This document shows, one piece after another, positions 39,239 to 51,800 of a stretch of DNA of 64,000 nucleotides. The notes beneath the pieces are model-generated. The model was given only the letters and a program-made list of their open reading frames with translations. It searched no databases and was not told the DNA's origin. Both the position numbers and the translations under genes were made by a program. This DNA comes from Mycobacterium nebraskense (GTDB lineage: Bacteria > Actinomycetota > Actinomycetes > Mycobacteriales > Mycobacteriaceae). The stretch covers positions 1 through 64,000 of the forward strand of contig NZ_LQPH01000008.1 in the NCBI RefSeq assembly GCF_002102255.1, read 5' to 3'. How positions within the stretch are numbered: position 1 is the first letter of the stretch; every line of letters begins with the position of its first letter.

Positions 39239-39778
39239 CTAGTTCGTGGCCGTCGCGGCCTGGATCAGGGCGATGGCAGCGTCGTGCTGCAGGACCCAGT
39301 TCCCGCCTTGGTTGACGAACACCAAGTGCTTTTGCACCGGCCCGGCGAACTTCGGACCCGAGATGGCCACGTCGGCCTGGGCCATATTCGGGCCCGCCGG
39401 CGCAATGTTCGTCACGGCGAACGTCTCCGGAAAGTTCCCGTTGCGGTAGGCCTTTCGCAGATCGTGGTCGGCAACGTGGCCCTCCTCGGGGCTGATGCCG
39501 TTTTCGACCAAATTGTTCTTGGTCGTGTACGAGACGCCCGGATCGGTGGCCTGGTTGCACAGGGTCGACAACTGTTCGGCGGTCGGCAAGGCTCCCGGGG
39601 CCGGCGGCGGCGGTGGCGGGTCCTGCGGTTGGGCGTACCACCCGCCTGCGGGGAACGGCGCGTCGACCGCGGCCAGCTGCACCTGATCCATCGGCGGTGC
39701 GACGAAAGCGCCACCGGCGGCTCCCCCTACGACGGCGAACGCCGCCACGCCGATGGCAAGAGTTTTCATGCTTTTCAC
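39239..39778 (-). CDS. Second Cfp2-like secreted protein (tandem paralogue)
   Basis: The 179-residue product is paralogous to the downstream Cfp2: same signal type (MKTLAIGVAAFAVVGGAAGG), same [10 protein letters not shown] start of the mature part, then a Pro-rich insert (PQDPPPPPPAPG), and the shared domain ending LVFVNQGGNWVLQHDAAIALIQAA. GTG 39778 is chosen because AAGGGGGAA lies at the same distance as in the paralogue; ATG 39769 is an alternative. The longer frame to 39910 has no support. Confidence 0.87.
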   Translation of the reverse strand: MKSMKTLAIGVAAFAVVGGAAGGAFVAPPMDQVQLAAVDAPFPAGGWYAQPQDPPPPPPAPGALPTAEQLSTLCNQATDPGVSYTTKNNLVENGISPEEGHVADHDLRKAYRNGNFPETFAVTNIAPAGPNMAQADVAISGPKFAGPVQKHLVFVNQGGNWVLQHDAAIALIQAATATN

Positions 39779-39953
39779 GGTTCCCCCTTCGCTTCGCATG
39801 AACCGTGGCGGGATCTGGCCGATCCTGCGCCCAACACGGTTATGCATCCCCACGGTTAGTAGGTGTAAGTGTGCCTTCTGGCACCGGCGATTGTGTCTCG
39901 GGCCGGTCACGGTACGGCGACGCTACGGCGGCGCGCACTGCGGCCGCTTCGCA

Positions 39954-40169
39954 TCAGCGTCGCTTGATCGATTCCTGCAAACTCTTCGGCCGGATGTCGG
40001 TCCAGTTCTGTTCGACATACTCCAGGCACTCCGCGCGGCTTGCTTCGCCGTAGACCGCGCGCCACCCCGCCGGTTTGTCGGCGAAGCTCGGCCACAGGCT
40101 GTGCTGGTCCTCGTCGTTGACCAGAACAACGAAAGTGCCGTTGTCGTCATCGAAGGGGTTGATGCTCAT
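39954..40169 (-). CDS. mbtH: MbtH-like NRPS accessory protein
   Basis: The 71-residue protein has the family motif [13 protein letters not shown] and the C-terminal [13 protein letters not shown]. MbtH-like proteins bind and support NRPS adenylation domains; this is the founding member of the family. AAGGAGAACC precedes ATG 40169, and the gene overlaps the mbtG 3' end by 23 nt, so it is the last gene of the mbt unit. Confidence 0.97.
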   Translation of the reverse strand: MSINPFDDDNGTFVVLVNDEDQHSLWPSFADKPAGWRAVYGEASRAECLEYVEQNWTDIRPKSLQESIKRR

Positions 40170-41442
40170 CGGTTCTCCTTGTCGTGTGCATGGACGGGCC
40201 CACTAAGCCCCCCGTGGATCCCAATACCCGATCAGACAACAATCCCAGGCAGCTCAGGTTGGGAAATCCGGGCCCCTGCGTCAGTCCGGACAGGTTGGGC
40301 AGGAACAACTTGGGGGTGACGTCGGCGACGGCCAGGTCGTAGCCGATCGCTTCCTGCAGGCTGTCGGCGGTCAGCGGTCCGCCCAGGCCGAGCTCCAGCA
40401 GGTCCAGCACGTCCTGGCCGAACAACGAAGTGAACCACAGTGAGTCGGCGCCGGAACCGTCGATAACGAGGTCGAAACCGTGCACCGTCTCGAGGTTCTC
40501 GCTGCCCCGGTTGGTGGACAGGGTCAACCGGATCTGCCCGTCGCGGCCCACCGCATGGGCCACCCGGCCCCGCAAGTGGCGGATGCGGTCGTCGGCCAGC
40601 AGGGCCTCCTGCACGTTCGCCGAGAACACCCCGCGGTCGGTGCGGGCCAGCGCGTCGCGGCGTTCGGCCAGCGTCAGGGCGCTCCAGTCGGTGGGGTCGG
40701 AAAACAGCGAGTTCTCGAAGAAGCTCTCCCCGCGGGTGAACAGCGTCACCTGCGGAGCGATGACGGTGATGGTCGAAACCCGGTGCCGGAACAGCTCATT
40801 GAGCATCGACGCCGCCGTCTCACCACCGCCGATGACCGCCACCCGCTCGGCGCTGATCCGGTCCTGGCCCGCGGCGCGGTCCCAGAACTGGGCGATCGAC
40901 AGCATCCGCGGGTTACCCGGCAGCAGGGATTTTTCGGCCTGGCCGGGCCCGGTGATCATCAAGGCGTCGGCGTGCACCGTGGTCTCGTGGGTGTGCAGCG
41001 TCCATTGGTCGCCGTTGACGGCCAGCCGCTCCACCTCGCCGTGCACCACGTTGAGGCCGACCTGGTCGGCTACCCAACCCAGGTACTGGCTCCACTTGCG
41101 ATGGGTCGGCGCCGGGCGGCCCCGGTCGATCCATTCGGCGAACGACGCCGTGGCGATCAAGTAGGACTGCCAGCTATAGCGGGTCATCCGCTCGTCGAGT
41201 TCGGCGTTGCGGCGGGGCACCAGCGCGGAGCGGTACGGGAACCCGACATCCTTTTCCGGGCTGGTGCCCAGCCGATGTGCGCCGTCGGTCCAACCGCCGC
41301 TGGCTTGCCAGTTGGCCGCCACGCCGATGCGTTCGACCGCGATCACCTCGGGGGCATCGACGCCTATGTCGCGCAGCACCGATGCCTTGGCCGCGACGGC
41401 GACCGCCTTGGCCCCCGCGCCCAGGATCGCAAGTGTGCTCAT
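40147..41442 (-). CDS. mbtG: L-lysine N6-monooxygenase MbtG
   Basis: The 431-residue flavoprotein hydroxylates the lysine side-chain nitrogen of mycobactin to form the hydroxamate iron ligands. The FAD-binding start is [19 protein letters not shown] and the second dinucleotide site is [16 protein letters not shown] chose ATG 41442, which overlaps the mbtF stop (ATGA); the length equals the known enzyme. FAD and NADPH are expected cofactors. Confidence 0.96.
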   Translation of the reverse strand: MSTLAILGAGAKAVAVAAKASVLRDIGVDAPEVIAVERIGVAANWQASGGWTDGAHRLGTSPEKDVGFPYRSALVPRRNAELDERMTRYSWQSYLIATASFAEWIDRGRPAPTHRKWSQYLGWVADQVGLNVVHGEVERLAVNGDQWTLHTHETTVHADALMITGPGQAEKSLLPGNPRMLSIAQFWDRAAGQDRISAERVAVIGGGETAASMLNELFRHRVSTITVIAPQVTLFTRGESFFENSLFSDPTDWSALTLAERRDALARTDRGVFSANVQEALLADDRIRHLRGRVAHAVGRDGQIRLTLSTNRGSENLETVHGFDLVIDGSGADSLWFTSLFGQDVLDLLELGLGGPLTADSLQEAIGYDLAVADVTPKLFLPNLSGLTQGPGFPNLSCLGLLSDRVLGSTGGLVGPSMHTTRRTDEHQPLR

Positions 41443-44400
41443 GTCACCATCTCCCGCAGCGATTCGATCCAAAGCCGTTGCAGCTCAGCCACATCACCGT
41501 CGCCGAGAATGTCGGGCAGCGTGCGCCACTGCGCGGCAAGCACGCGCTGCCCGTCGAACGTCAGCATGGCGGCCACGATGGTGAGCTCGTGGCGCACCGC
41601 CAGATCCGGTTCCGGCTGCGGCGACACCCCGGCAAGGAGCTCGCGCTCCAGCGTCAGCCCGGTGCCGCCGCCGGAATGCGCGGCACCCAGATAGTTCAGC
41701 AGCAGTTGCGGCCGGGGCAACGGGGCGAGGCGTTCTGCGGTGTCGGCGCGCAGGTACCGCAGCAGCCCATAGTCCAGGCCGTCGCCCGGGATGGCCGCCA
41801 GCTGCTCCCCCACGGCTCGCGGATCGGCCGACTTCACCCGGATCGGGTAGATGGAACTCAGCAGTCCGACGGTGTCGCCGGTGTCGATGGTGTGCGCGCC
41901 CGGCGCGTCGACGAGACCGTCCGCGCGCCCGTGTGTTTCGAGCGCCAGCAGGGGCGGCGGCGTGGCCTGATTGCGCGACCGCCGCCACCGCGTCACCGTC
42001 GCCGCGGTGGCGGCGATCAACAGGTTTGGCAACGGCAGGCCCGAATCCAGCAGCCGGCGCGTGGTGTCCGCATCGGTGGCGATCATGCGGACGTCCAGAT
42101 CGCGGGCCCGGTCGCGGCCCGGATCCAGCCGCCGGGCACCGAGGTCGGGATCGTCGCCGTCGGACACTGCGGCCCAGAAGTGCACGGTGTCCAGCCGGTG
42201 AGCGCGCTCAACGAGCGCGCCGGCCCAGCGCCGGTAGCTGGTGTACTCCCGGATCGGTGCGGGCGAGTGACCCGTGGCCAAAGCCCTTAGGGCGGTGCCT
42301 AATTCGCCCAGAACCACTCGCCACGACGCCGGGTCCATCGCGAGTACGTGGGCGGCCAGCAGTAGGACGCTTTGCCCGGCCGGGGGGCGAAGCCACACCG
42401 CGGCCAGCAGCGCGCCCCGCTCGGGATCGAGGCGGTCGACGGCCCGTGCGACGTGTTCGGCGACCACGGCCTGTAGATCGTCGGCCACCTCCACCTCGGT
42501 GAGGAGCTCGGTGCTCTGCGCCGGAACCAGCGTCATGGTGGCCCGGTCCAGGCGAGACCGCAGCACCTCATGCCCGTCCACGATGCTCGCCAACGCCGCG
42601 TCCAGTTGCTCGCGGGTGACGTCGCCGGGCAGCCGGATGGCTTCGGTCTGCGCCAGCCGGCGCGGATCGCCGCATTCGTAAAGCCAGCGGCCGTTGGGCA
42701 GCACCGGCATGGGTTCGGTGTCGACCTCGATATCGCTTGTGTCGGACACGGTTTCGGAGTCGATCGCCTGCGCCAGCTCGCGGACATTCGCGCACTCGAG
42801 GATGAGCCTGGCGCGCAGCGCAATCCCCCGCGCCCGGGCCGCCTGCACCACCGACAGGGCCATGATGCTGTCCAGGCCCAGCTGCAGGAAATCCGCGGCG
42901 ACGTCGACTCGTGGCTGGTGCAGCAGTTGGGAAAGCAGTTCCGCCAGTGCGGCTTCGGTAGGAGTTTCGGGTTCGGCTGCGGCGCAAACCGCCTCGGCGG
43001 CGTCGACGGCGCTCAACGCGGCCTCGTCCAGCTTGCCGTTGACCGTCAGCGGAATTTCGTCGACCGTGACGATCCGCTGCGGAATCATGTAGCGCGGCAG
43101 CCGGGAGCCGAGCATGCCGCGCAGCTCGGCCGCCGACGGTGACCGAGCTGCGCCGCCGGAAATGACCACGTAGGCGGTCAGCAGCGCGACTCCTTGCCGC
43201 CGGCGCACCAGCACGCCCGCGTGCTGGACCGCGGGATGCGTTTCGAGTGCGGCCGCGATCTCGCCCGGCTCGACGCGGTAGCCGCGGATCTTCACCTGCG
43301 CGTCGGCGCGGCCCACGTACTGCAGCGAGCCGTCGGAACCCCGACGCACCAAATCACCGCTGCGGTACATGCGTTCGCCCATCGCGAACGGATCGGCGAC
43401 GAACCGCTGGCTGGTTTCCGCCGCGCGGCCGAGGTACCCGCGGGCCAGCTGGTCGCCGGCCAGATACAGCTGGCCGGTGGCCCCGCACGGCACCGGACGC
43501 AGCGCGGAGTCCAGCACGTAGCCGCGGGTGTGCAGGGTGGGCCGTCCGATCGACGGCTCGTCGTGCTCCGCGATGGCGGCCACCACCGCCTCGACGGTGG
43601 TTTCGGTGGGGCCGTAGCAGTTGTAGGCCGCCATCCCCGTGCGCGCGCACTCGGCGCGGATGAGGGTCCAGGCGGGTTTGCCAAGCGCTTCCCCGCCCAG
43701 CGCCAACACCGCCAGCGGAACCGTCGTCAGCAAACCGCATGCCGCGAGTTGGGCAAACATCGACGGGGTGGTGTCGATCATGTCGATGCCGTGTTCGGCG
43801 ATCGCGGCGACCAGCGCCTCGGCGTCGGTCTGGGTGTGCTCGTCCACGACGTGCACACCATGGCCGTCGAGCAGCGCGACCAACGGCTGCCACGCGGCGT
43901 CGAACGCGAACGACCACGCGTGCGCGATGCGCAGCGGCCGGCCCAGTCGGGCGGCCGCCGGCCGCAACACGTTGTCCAGGTGATCGTCGGCGTAGGCGCG
44001 CACCGCCGCGTGAGTTCCGATGACACCCTTGGGTTCTCCGGTCGTACCCGACGTGAAGACGACGTACGCGGCCTGCCCGGGTGGCACGTCGACCGCGTGG
44101 AAGCCGCCGCCGGGAGGTTGGCCGGCCGCCACCGCGTCCTGGTCGATCACGATGGAAGCGCCGGATTGGCGCAGGATCGACTCCACCCGTTCCGGTGGCG
44201 TCCCCGGCTCCATCGGCACGCACACGCCGCCGGCTTTGAGCACCGCGAGCATGGCGACGATGTAGTGGGGGCCGCGGGAAAGCCGGATGGCGACCGGGGT
44301 TTCGGGCTGCACTCCGCGGTCCGCGAGCCGGGCGGCCAGGCCGTTGGCGAGGGCGTCCAGTTCGCGGTAGGTCAGCGTGCCGCCCGCCCAGCTGACCGCG

Positions 44401-45845
44401 AGGTTCTCTGGCGTCCTACCAACGACTTCGGCGAATCGCGTGTGGATGCCAATGACCGGCGGGGCGGGCGCGGCAGCGGCGCGCGGCGGGACGGCCTCGT
44501 CGTCGATGAGGACGCTGACCCGGCGCAGCGGCCGCTCCCAGTCCCGCAGCAGCCGCTCGGCGGTGATGAGGACCCGCCGGCCGACGGTCGCGGCGGGGAT
44601 GGCGCCCAGCGCCCCGTCGATCACTTCGACCAGCATCACCAGTTCGCCGCCCTCCATGTGGGCAGCGACGGTGATCGGAAAATGCGACAAGGTTTGCAGG
44701 GCGGACGGCCGGAATGTCGCACCGGCAGCGGTTAATTCGGTGCCGGCGGTCAACCCGTCCAAGGGAAAGTTCTCGTAGACCAGCAGGGTGTCGAACATCT
44801 CCCCGACCCCGCCGAGCGTCCGCAGTTGGGCATGCCCGAGATAACTGTGCTCACGCAGCACCGCGGCGTTGCGCTGCACTGTGCGGCATTGCTCGCCGAC
44901 GCTCGCGGCCGGGTCGAACCGCACCCGCATGGGAACGGTGTTGATGAACAGACCGATCATGGTCTCCACGCCGGTCAGTTCGGGCGGCCTGCCGGACACC
45001 GTGACCCCGAAAACCACGTCGTGGGTATCGGTCAGCCGGGACAACACCAGCGCCCACGCCATTTGCATCAGCGTGTTGACGGTGATGCCGCGGGACCGGG
45101 TCTCCTCGATCAGTCGCGCGGTGGCCTCGGCCGGCATCCGCAGTTCGGTGGCACGGGGCAGCCCGCTCCGCTGGCTCTCGGCGGAGCCCAGCGCAGCCGA
45201 CAGCAGGGTGGGGCCCGCAAGACCCGCCAGGTACCGGCGCCAGACCCGTTGGCTGGCTTCCGGATCGCGACTCGCGAGCCAGCCGATGTAATCGCGGTAC
45301 GGCCGCGGGGTGACGGGCAGCGCCGACAGATCGCCACCGGCCCGATACAGGGTCATCATCTCGTTGACGAAAACCGGCAAGGACCAGCCGTCGATCACGA
45401 TGTGGTGGGCGGTGAGTACCAATCGCCAACGCGCACTTGGTAATTCGATGAGCAGGAAGCGGATTGCCGGCCCGTGTTCCAAGTCGAACGGTCGGCGACG
45501 TTCGCCGACCTCCAGAGCCTGCACTTCCTCGGGTGCGGCGGCGACGGTGCGCCACGGCAGGTCGACCCGGGACGGCACGATCTGCACCGGACGCGCAATG
45601 CCCCGGCTGAAGAAGCTGGCCCGCAGGTTGGGGTGTCGTCCCAACATCTTTTTCGCGCAATCACGTAACAACGCGACGTCGAGGGCACCGGAGATGTCGG
45701 CGGCCATGCCGATCACATACGGATCGTCGGCCTCGCCGTCGGCGAATTCGGCGAGCGTGGTCAGCGAATACAAGCCCTCTTGCAGCGGGCTCAGCGCCAT
45801 CACGTCCTCGATGTCGGGCACGACATCGGTTTTGGTGGCCGTCAT
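41439..45845 (-). CDS. mbtF: Mycobactin NRPS MbtF (C-A-T-E-like)
   Basis: The 1468-residue synthetase has a condensation domain (about residues 10-450, HHIVIDGWS), an adenylation domain (about 465-945, [17 protein letters not shown]), a carrier domain (about 960-1030, LGLDSI) and a C-terminal epimerisation-like domain (about 1048-1468). In the last domain HHxxxDG reads AHVLAMD, but ETHGR, YGLLRY and LNYLG are kept. By-eye specificity positions include Asp at the amino-group site and acidic residues, fitting lysine. MbtF adds the terminal hydroxy-lysine that becomes the caprolactam. ATG 45845 overlaps the mbtE stop (ATGA); the frame continues to 46937 but this is a shadow. Confidence 0.95.
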   Translation of the reverse strand: MTATKTDVVPDIEDVMALSPLQEGLYSLTTLAEFADGEADDPYVIGMAADISGALDVALLRDCAKKMLGRHPNLRASFFSRGIARPVQIVPSRVDLPWRTVAAAPEEVQALEVGERRRPFDLEHGPAIRFLLIELPSARWRLVLTAHHIVIDGWSLPVFVNEMMTLYRAGGDLSALPVTPRPYRDYIGWLASRDPEASQRVWRRYLAGLAGPTLLSAALGSAESQRSGLPRATELRMPAEATARLIEETRSRGITVNTLMQMAWALVLSRLTDTHDVVFGVTVSGRPPELTGVETMIGLFINTVPMRVRFDPAASVGEQCRTVQRNAAVLREHSYLGHAQLRTLGGVGEMFDTLLVYENFPLDGLTAGTELTAAGATFRPSALQTLSHFPITVAAHMEGGELVMLVEVIDGALGAIPAATVGRRVLITAERLLRDWERPLRRVSVLIDDEAVPPRAAAAPAPPVIGIHTRFAEVVGRTPENLAVSWAGGTLTYRELDALANGLAARLADRGVQPETPVAIRLSRGPHYIVAMLAVLKAGGVCVPMEPGTPPERVESILRQSGASIVIDQDAVAAGQPPGGGFHAVDVPPGQAAYVVFTSGTTGEPKGVIGTHAAVRAYADDHLDNVLRPAAARLGRPLRIAHAWSFAFDAAWQPLVALLDGHGVHVVDEHTQTDAEALVAAIAEHGIDMIDTTPSMFAQLAACGLLTTVPLAVLALGGEALGKPAWTLIRAECARTGMAAYNCYGPTETTVEAVVAAIAEHDEPSIGRPTLHTRGYVLDSALRPVPCGATGQLYLAGDQLARGYLGRAAETSQRFVADPFAMGERMYRSGDLVRRGSDGSLQYVGRADAQVKIRGYRVEPGEIAAALETHPAVQHAGVLVRRRQGVALLTAYVVISGGAARSPSAAELRGMLGSRLPRYMIPQRIVTVDEIPLTVNGKLDEAALSAVDAAEAVCAAAEPETPTEAALAELLSQLLHQPRVDVAADFLQLGLDSIMALSVVQAARARGIALRARLILECANVRELAQAIDSETVSDTSDIEVDTEPMPVLPNGRWLYECGDPRRLAQTEAIRLPGDVTREQLDAALASIVDGHEVLRSRLDRATMTLVPAQSTELLTEVEVADDLQAVVAEHVARAVDRLDPERGALLAAVWLRPPAGQSVLLLAAHVLAMDPASWRVVLGELGTALRALATGHSPAPIREYTSYRRWAGALVERAHRLDTVHFWAAVSDGDDPDLGARRLDPGRDRARDLDVRMIATDADTTRRLLDSGLPLPNLLIAATAATVTRWRRSRNQATPPPLLALETHGRADGLVDAPGAHTIDTGDTVGLLSSIYPIRVKSADPRAVGEQLAAIPGDGLDYGLLRYLRADTAERLAPLPRPQLLLNYLGAAHSGGGTGLTLERELLAGVSPQPEPDLAVRHELTIVAAMLTFDGQRVLAAQWRTLPDILGDGDVAELQRLWIESLREMVT

Positions 45846-48800
45846 GGCGTACCGTCGCGCGACGACGACCAAAGCTGCGTCACGGCAGCCAGATCCTCGG
45901 CCGACAGCCCGGAGGTGCTCATGGGCTCGAACCGGGTGTCGAGCGGCTCCTCGAACTGCTCGGCGGCGTCCCGCCCCAACGCATCCAGAGCCGCGGCCAG
46001 CTGCTGCACCGTCGGGTTCTCGAAGATCATCCGCGGGCTGACCGCCAGGCCGGCGGCCCGCGCCCGCGAGGCCAGCTGAACCGACAATATGCTGTCGCCG
46101 CCCAGGGCGAAGAAGTCGTCGAACCGGCCGACCTCGGGCGTCGAGAGCAGCTCGGCGAACACCTTGGCCAGCGCCCGTTCGGTGTCGGTGCGCGACGGTT
46201 CGGTCCGTGCGCTGGTGCTGATCGCCGGCCGCGGCAGCCCGGGCCGGTTCAGCTTGCCCGATTCGGTTTTGGGAAGCGCGTCGAGGACGGTCAACGACGA
46301 GGGCATCATGTAGCCGGGCAGCGTCGTGCCGATCGCGGCGCGCACCTCCGATGCGAACAAAGCCTTCGCGGCGTCGTCGGTGATCGGCTGATGCGGCACA
46401 ACGTATCCGGCCAGCGAGGTGCCGCCGCGCACCTCCCAGGTGCGAGCCGCCGCGGCGGCGACACCGTCGACGCCGGCAAGCTCCGCCTCGACCTCGGCCA
46501 GCTCGACCCGGAAACCGCGCACCTGGACCTGGTGGTCGGATCGACCGACGAATTCCAGTCGGCCGTCGTCGGTCCAGCGGGCGAGATCGCCACTGCGGTA
46601 CAGACGCGAACCGGGTTCGAGGGCAAAGGGATTGGCCACGAACCGGGTGGCGGTCAGCCCGGGCCGCTTCCAGTAGCCACGGGCCAGCTGGTCGCCCGCG
46701 TAATACAGCTCGCCCACCACCCCGACCGGCACCGGCCGCAGGCCGTCGTCGAGCAGGAAGGCGTCCGCCCCCGGAACCGGCTTGCCCACCAGCGGATTCG
46801 GCGGCTCCAGCCGCCCGCGGGACACCGCGCCGGAGGTCTCGGTGGAACCGATGTTGTTCAAGAGTTCGGTGTCTGCGCCGGCGCACACCGACACCAAACG
46901 CTGCAGCAGCGCGCTGCTCACCGGCTCTCCGCCACACACCAGCCGGGACAGTGCTCGCACCGCGTCTGGTCTGCTGTCGACCAGGGCGGAGACCAGGCTC
47001 GGCACCGCGGTCACCTGGGCGACGGCATACCGGTTCATCAACTCCCCGAGCGCTTCCGGGTCGCGGTGCTCGGCATCGTCGGCGAGGATCATGGTGGCTC
47101 CCGCCGCGAGGCCGGCCAGCATCTCCATGCCGCCCTCGAGGAACGTGATCGAGGCCTGCGCGAGCCGAACGTCGTCCGTCCTCGGCGGGTAATGCCGCAG
47201 CTGCCAGTCCAGCCGGGCCGCCATCGAACGATGGGTGCCCAGCGCGCCTTTCGGCTTGCCCGTGGATCCGGACGTGAAGACCAGATACATCGGGTCGTCC
47301 GGGTGCGGTAAGGGCAGTTCCCGCCGACCGACCTCCGCGTTCTCCACCGCGGCGCGCACCTGCGGGTCGTCCAGCGAAATCACCGTGACCTCAGGAACTT
47401 CGGGCATGCTGTCCGCCGCTTCGGCCGTGGCCACCACGACCGGCGGTTGGACATCGTCGAGCATGAACTGCTTGCGCGCCAGCGGGTAGCCGGGATCGAT
47501 CGGGAAGTAACCGCCGCCGGCCTTCATGATGGCCACCAGCGCCACCACCAAATCGATGCTGCGCCGCGTCGAGAGCCCCACCAGCGATCCCGGCCCCACC
47601 CCGCGCCCTGCGAGCAGTGCCGCCAGGTTGTCCGAACGGCGGTGCAGCGCAGGGTAATCAATCTGCTCGTCGCGGCAGCGCACCGCGATCCGATCGGGTC
47701 CCCAGCTTCGGCTCGGCTCCAGCAATTCCGGAATGGTGCGCGGTCGGTCGTGCGGCCGCCGCTGGCCCCGGCTCCAGTGCTCCAGCATGCGGCGCCGCTC
47801 TTCGGCGTCGGTCAACTGCACGTCGCGCAAAGTCTGATCGACGTCATCGGCAAACTCGGTGACCACCCGGGTCAGCCAGCCCGCCAACCGCTCGATGGTG
47901 GCCCTGGTGTACAGCTCGGTGCGGAAGATCAGGTTGCAGTCGTACCCGATGTCTCCCGAGCCGTCGGTGCCGAAGAAGTTGACGCTGAGGTCGGCGTGCG
48001 CCATGTCGAAGACGGGCTCCAGCGAGGTGCACACCGTGTCCTGCCCGTCGCCCTCGGGGGCCTGCTCGATCACTCGCGTGGCGGGCAGGTGGTCACGCAC
48101 GTGTACGACGACCTGGAACAGCGGGTTGCGTGACAGCGAGCGCACCGGGCTGACGCTGTCGACCACCCGGTCGAACGGCAGGTCCTGGTGGGCGTAGGCG
48201 GTCAGCGCGGTCTCCCGGGCGCGAGTCAGCAGCTCACGCAGCGTCGGGTTGCCGGTCAGGTCATTGCGCAGCACCAGGATGTTGACGAAAAAGCCGATCA
48301 GTTGGTCTAATTCGGCATCGGTGCGCCCGGCGACCGGCGTGCCCAGCGGGATGTCCAGGCCGCCGCCCGCCTTGTGCAGCACCACGGCGACAGCCGTTTG
48401 CAGCAGCATGAATTCGGTGATGCCCAACTCGCGAGACAACTCGGCGAGCTTGGCGCGCGTGGCCGCGTCGATGCGGAACTCGACGGATTCGCCCTCACCG
48501 CTGGGTACCGGCTGGCGCGGGAAGTCGGGCCGCAGCCCGGTGTCCTCCGGCAACCCGGCCAGCTGCCGGTTCCAGTACTCCCGCTGCGCGGCGGCAACCG
48601 GGGACTCCTGGCCGCTCGCGTCACCCAGGAACTCCCCCTGCCACGCCGCGTAGTCGGCGTACTGCACCCGCAGCGGCGCCCAGGCCGGGGCCTCCCCGGC
48701 GCGCCGGGCCCGGTACGCGGTCATCACGTCGGCGAACAGCACTCCCGCCGACCAGTGGTCGGAGGCGATGTGGTGGACCACCAGCGACAGCACGTGCTCG

Positions 48801-51800
48801 GCGACGTTGTCGGCGGTGTGCAGCAGCGCGACCCGTACCGGCAGCTCGCGGTCCAGCTCGAAGCGGTGCCGGCGCTCGGCGTCCAGTTGCCGCTGCAGCC
48901 ACCCTTCATCGGGCCCGGTGGCGCGGCTTACGGAAACCTCCCCCGCCGGCCCGACCATCTGGTAGGGCACGCCGTCCAACTCGACGTACGACGTGCGCAG
49001 GATCTCGTGCCGCGCGACGACATCGCCGACGGCGACGATCAACGCCTCGATGTCCCACGGCCCAGTCAGTTTCGCGGCAAAGGGAATGTTGTTGACCCAG
49101 CTGGGACCGTCGACGCGGTAGGCGAACCAGCTGCGCAGCTGCGAGGCCGACAGCGGCATGGGCTCGTCGTGAGCGGTCGCGATGAGCTTCGGCCGCGACT
49201 GCCTGAGTTCGCCGACGCTCAGCTGGTCGACCCGCTCCGCCAACAGGCTCACCGTCGCGAGTTCGAAGACGTCGCGGATGCCGAGCTCCACCCCGCACTC
49301 CGAGCGAATCGCGGTGACCAGTTTGGTGGCGACCAGCGAGTGGCCGCCCAGGTCGAAGAACGAGTCGTCGACCCCCACCCGGTCGTGGCCGAGCAGCGCG
49401 GAGAACAGTGCGGCGATGCGACGTTCGGTGGGAGTCGCCGGGTCGCGGTACTCGCCGGCCGCCGCGATCTGCGGTTGCGGCAGCGCGGCGCGGTCGATCT
49501 TGCCGTGCGCCGTGATGGGGATTTCGTCGAGCGCGACGTAGGCCGCGGGAGTCATGTAGTCCGGCAGTGCGGCGGCCACCCGGGCGCGAATGCGTTCGAC
49601 CTCAACGGTTTCCGGGCTGCCGCCCTGGACCGGCGTGACGTATCCGACCAGGCTCTTGCCCAATCGGGGCAGGTCCATGGCCAGCACCACCGCTTGCCCG
49701 ACGCTGGGGTCGACCGAGATGGCGGCGGCGACCTCGCCCAACTCGATGCGGAAACCCCGGATCTTCACCTGCTCGTCGGCGCGGCCGACGAACTCGATAT
49801 CCCCGTCGGCGTTGCGGCGAGCCAGGTCGCCCGAGCGGTACAACCGGCCACCCGGGGTGAACGGGTCGGCGACGAAACGTTCGGCCGTCAGGCCCGGTCT
49901 GCGGTGGTATCCGTGCGCCACATGGGTTCCGCCGATGTAGATCTCGCCGATCGCACCCACGGGGACCGGCCGCAGCGCGTTGTCGAGCAGGTGCACCTGG
50001 GTGTTGATCTTGGGACGGCCGATGGGCACCACCCGGGTGCCCTGGGCCCCTTCCACCGGATAGCTGGTGCAGTTGACGACGGTCTCGGTCGGCCCGTAGA
50101 AGTTGTACAGCAGCGCATCGAAGGTGGCATGGAACTTGTCGGCGATCTCGCCCGGTAAGGCCTCCCCGCCGATGGGTACGCGCCGCAGGGTGCGCCACTG
50201 GCTCACGCCGGGTAACGACAGGAACAGCCCGAGCAGCGACGGCACGAAATGCATCGAGGTGATGCCTTCGCGGCTGAGCAGTTCCGTCAGGTAGCCGATG
50301 TCGCGCAGGCCGTCGGGCCGCGGAATGACCAGTCGGGCGCCCATGATCAACGTGCCGAAGATCTCGCCCATGGAGACGTCGAAGCTGGGCGACGCGACCT
50401 GTAGCAGCCGGTCGGTCTCGTCGACGCGGTACTCCTCACCGAACCAGACGAAGTACTCGGCGATCGGCGCATGGGGCACCGGCACGCCCTTGGGCAGCCC
50501 GGTCGAACCCGACGTGTAGATCAGGTAGGCGGTGTTATGCGGGGCCAGCGGCCGGACCAACTCGGTGGGTGCGGTGGCCGGGTACCGCGACAGCCCGGTA
50601 ACCGGCTCGCGCAGTACGAGTTTGGCGTCGGCATCCCCCAGGATGAAGGTCAGCCGATCCGCGGGATAGGTGGGATCCACTGGCAGGTAGACCGCGCCGG
50701 CCTTCAGCACGCCCAGCGCGGTGATGACCAATTCGGGTGACTTGTCCAGCAACACCGCGACGCGGTCCTCGGTGCCGATGCCCTGCTCGATCAGCCAGTG
50801 CGCCAAGCGGTTCGACTCTTCGTCGATCTCACGGTAGCTGTATTCACGGCTCTCGTAGACGACGGCGACGGCATCGGGCGACAGCGCCGCTCGGCGGGTG
50901 ACCAGCGCGGGCAAGGTGGCGGGCGGGGTCTCGAACTCCGCGCCGGTCGAGGCCCAACGCAACCACTCGGCATCGTCGGCGCCCATCAGCCCGCACGCCG
51001 ACAGCGCCGAGTCGGGGTTGGCCAGAACGTTGTCCAGCAATACGGCGTAGTGCCGCAGCAGCTGATCCACCAGCTGCTGGTCCAGCACCTCGACCAGGTA
51101 CTCGGCTTCGGCCAGGCCGCCGCTCGAGCCATCCGCTTTTCGGTCCAGCTCGATCATGAAACTCAGCGGTAGCTGGTTGAAATGACCGCGCAGTTCCCCG
51201 CGCTCGCAGCGCACCCCGGGCGGGCAGAAGCCGGCGCCATCGGGCTCTCGCTGTCCGAAGCTCACCCGGGTCATCCGGTCGGCACCATGCCGGCGATCGG
51301 GATTGGCCTCGCGCACCAGCCAGTCCAAGTCGGCGCGCGAATGGGCGAAGGCACCCACCGCGCCATCCCGGGTCTGGGCCAGCAGCTCTCGGAAAGTCTG
51401 GTGCGGCTCCGGCCGCAGCCGGATCACCACGGTGTTGCCGTAGTAACCGATGGCGGATTCGGTCCCGATGCCGCGGTTGAGCACCGGGGCGGCGATCAGG
51501 AAGTCCGTTGACTGGGTGTAGCGGTGCACCAGCGCGGCGAAGGCGGCCATCAGCACCATGTACGGGGTGGCGCCGGTCTCCCGCGCCAGCGTCGCCGCCC
51601 GATCGACGGTGCCAGCCGACAACCGCGTCGTCGCGCGTTGCGCACGCCAGGTGCTTGGCACCACCGAGCCGTTGGGCCCCGGAAGCTCAAGCGGCTCGGG
51701 CAGATTCGCCATCAGGGGTCGCCAGTATTCGGCGTCCGCGGCGGGATCCGCGGCGTCGTCCGGCGGGGCTGCCGCTACCGCGGGTACCCGGCCGAAACCG

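Noticed and set aside
45846..46937. Upstream extension of the mbtF frame by 364 codons
   Set aside because: It reads as Arg/Ala/Gly-rich low-complexity sequence, lies wholly inside mbtE, and ATG 45845 gives the proper MbtF start with an ATGA overlap.
48374..50158. 594-codon plus-strand frame opposite mbtE
   Set aside because: Shadow frame; composition is the reverse complement of NRPS coding sequence.
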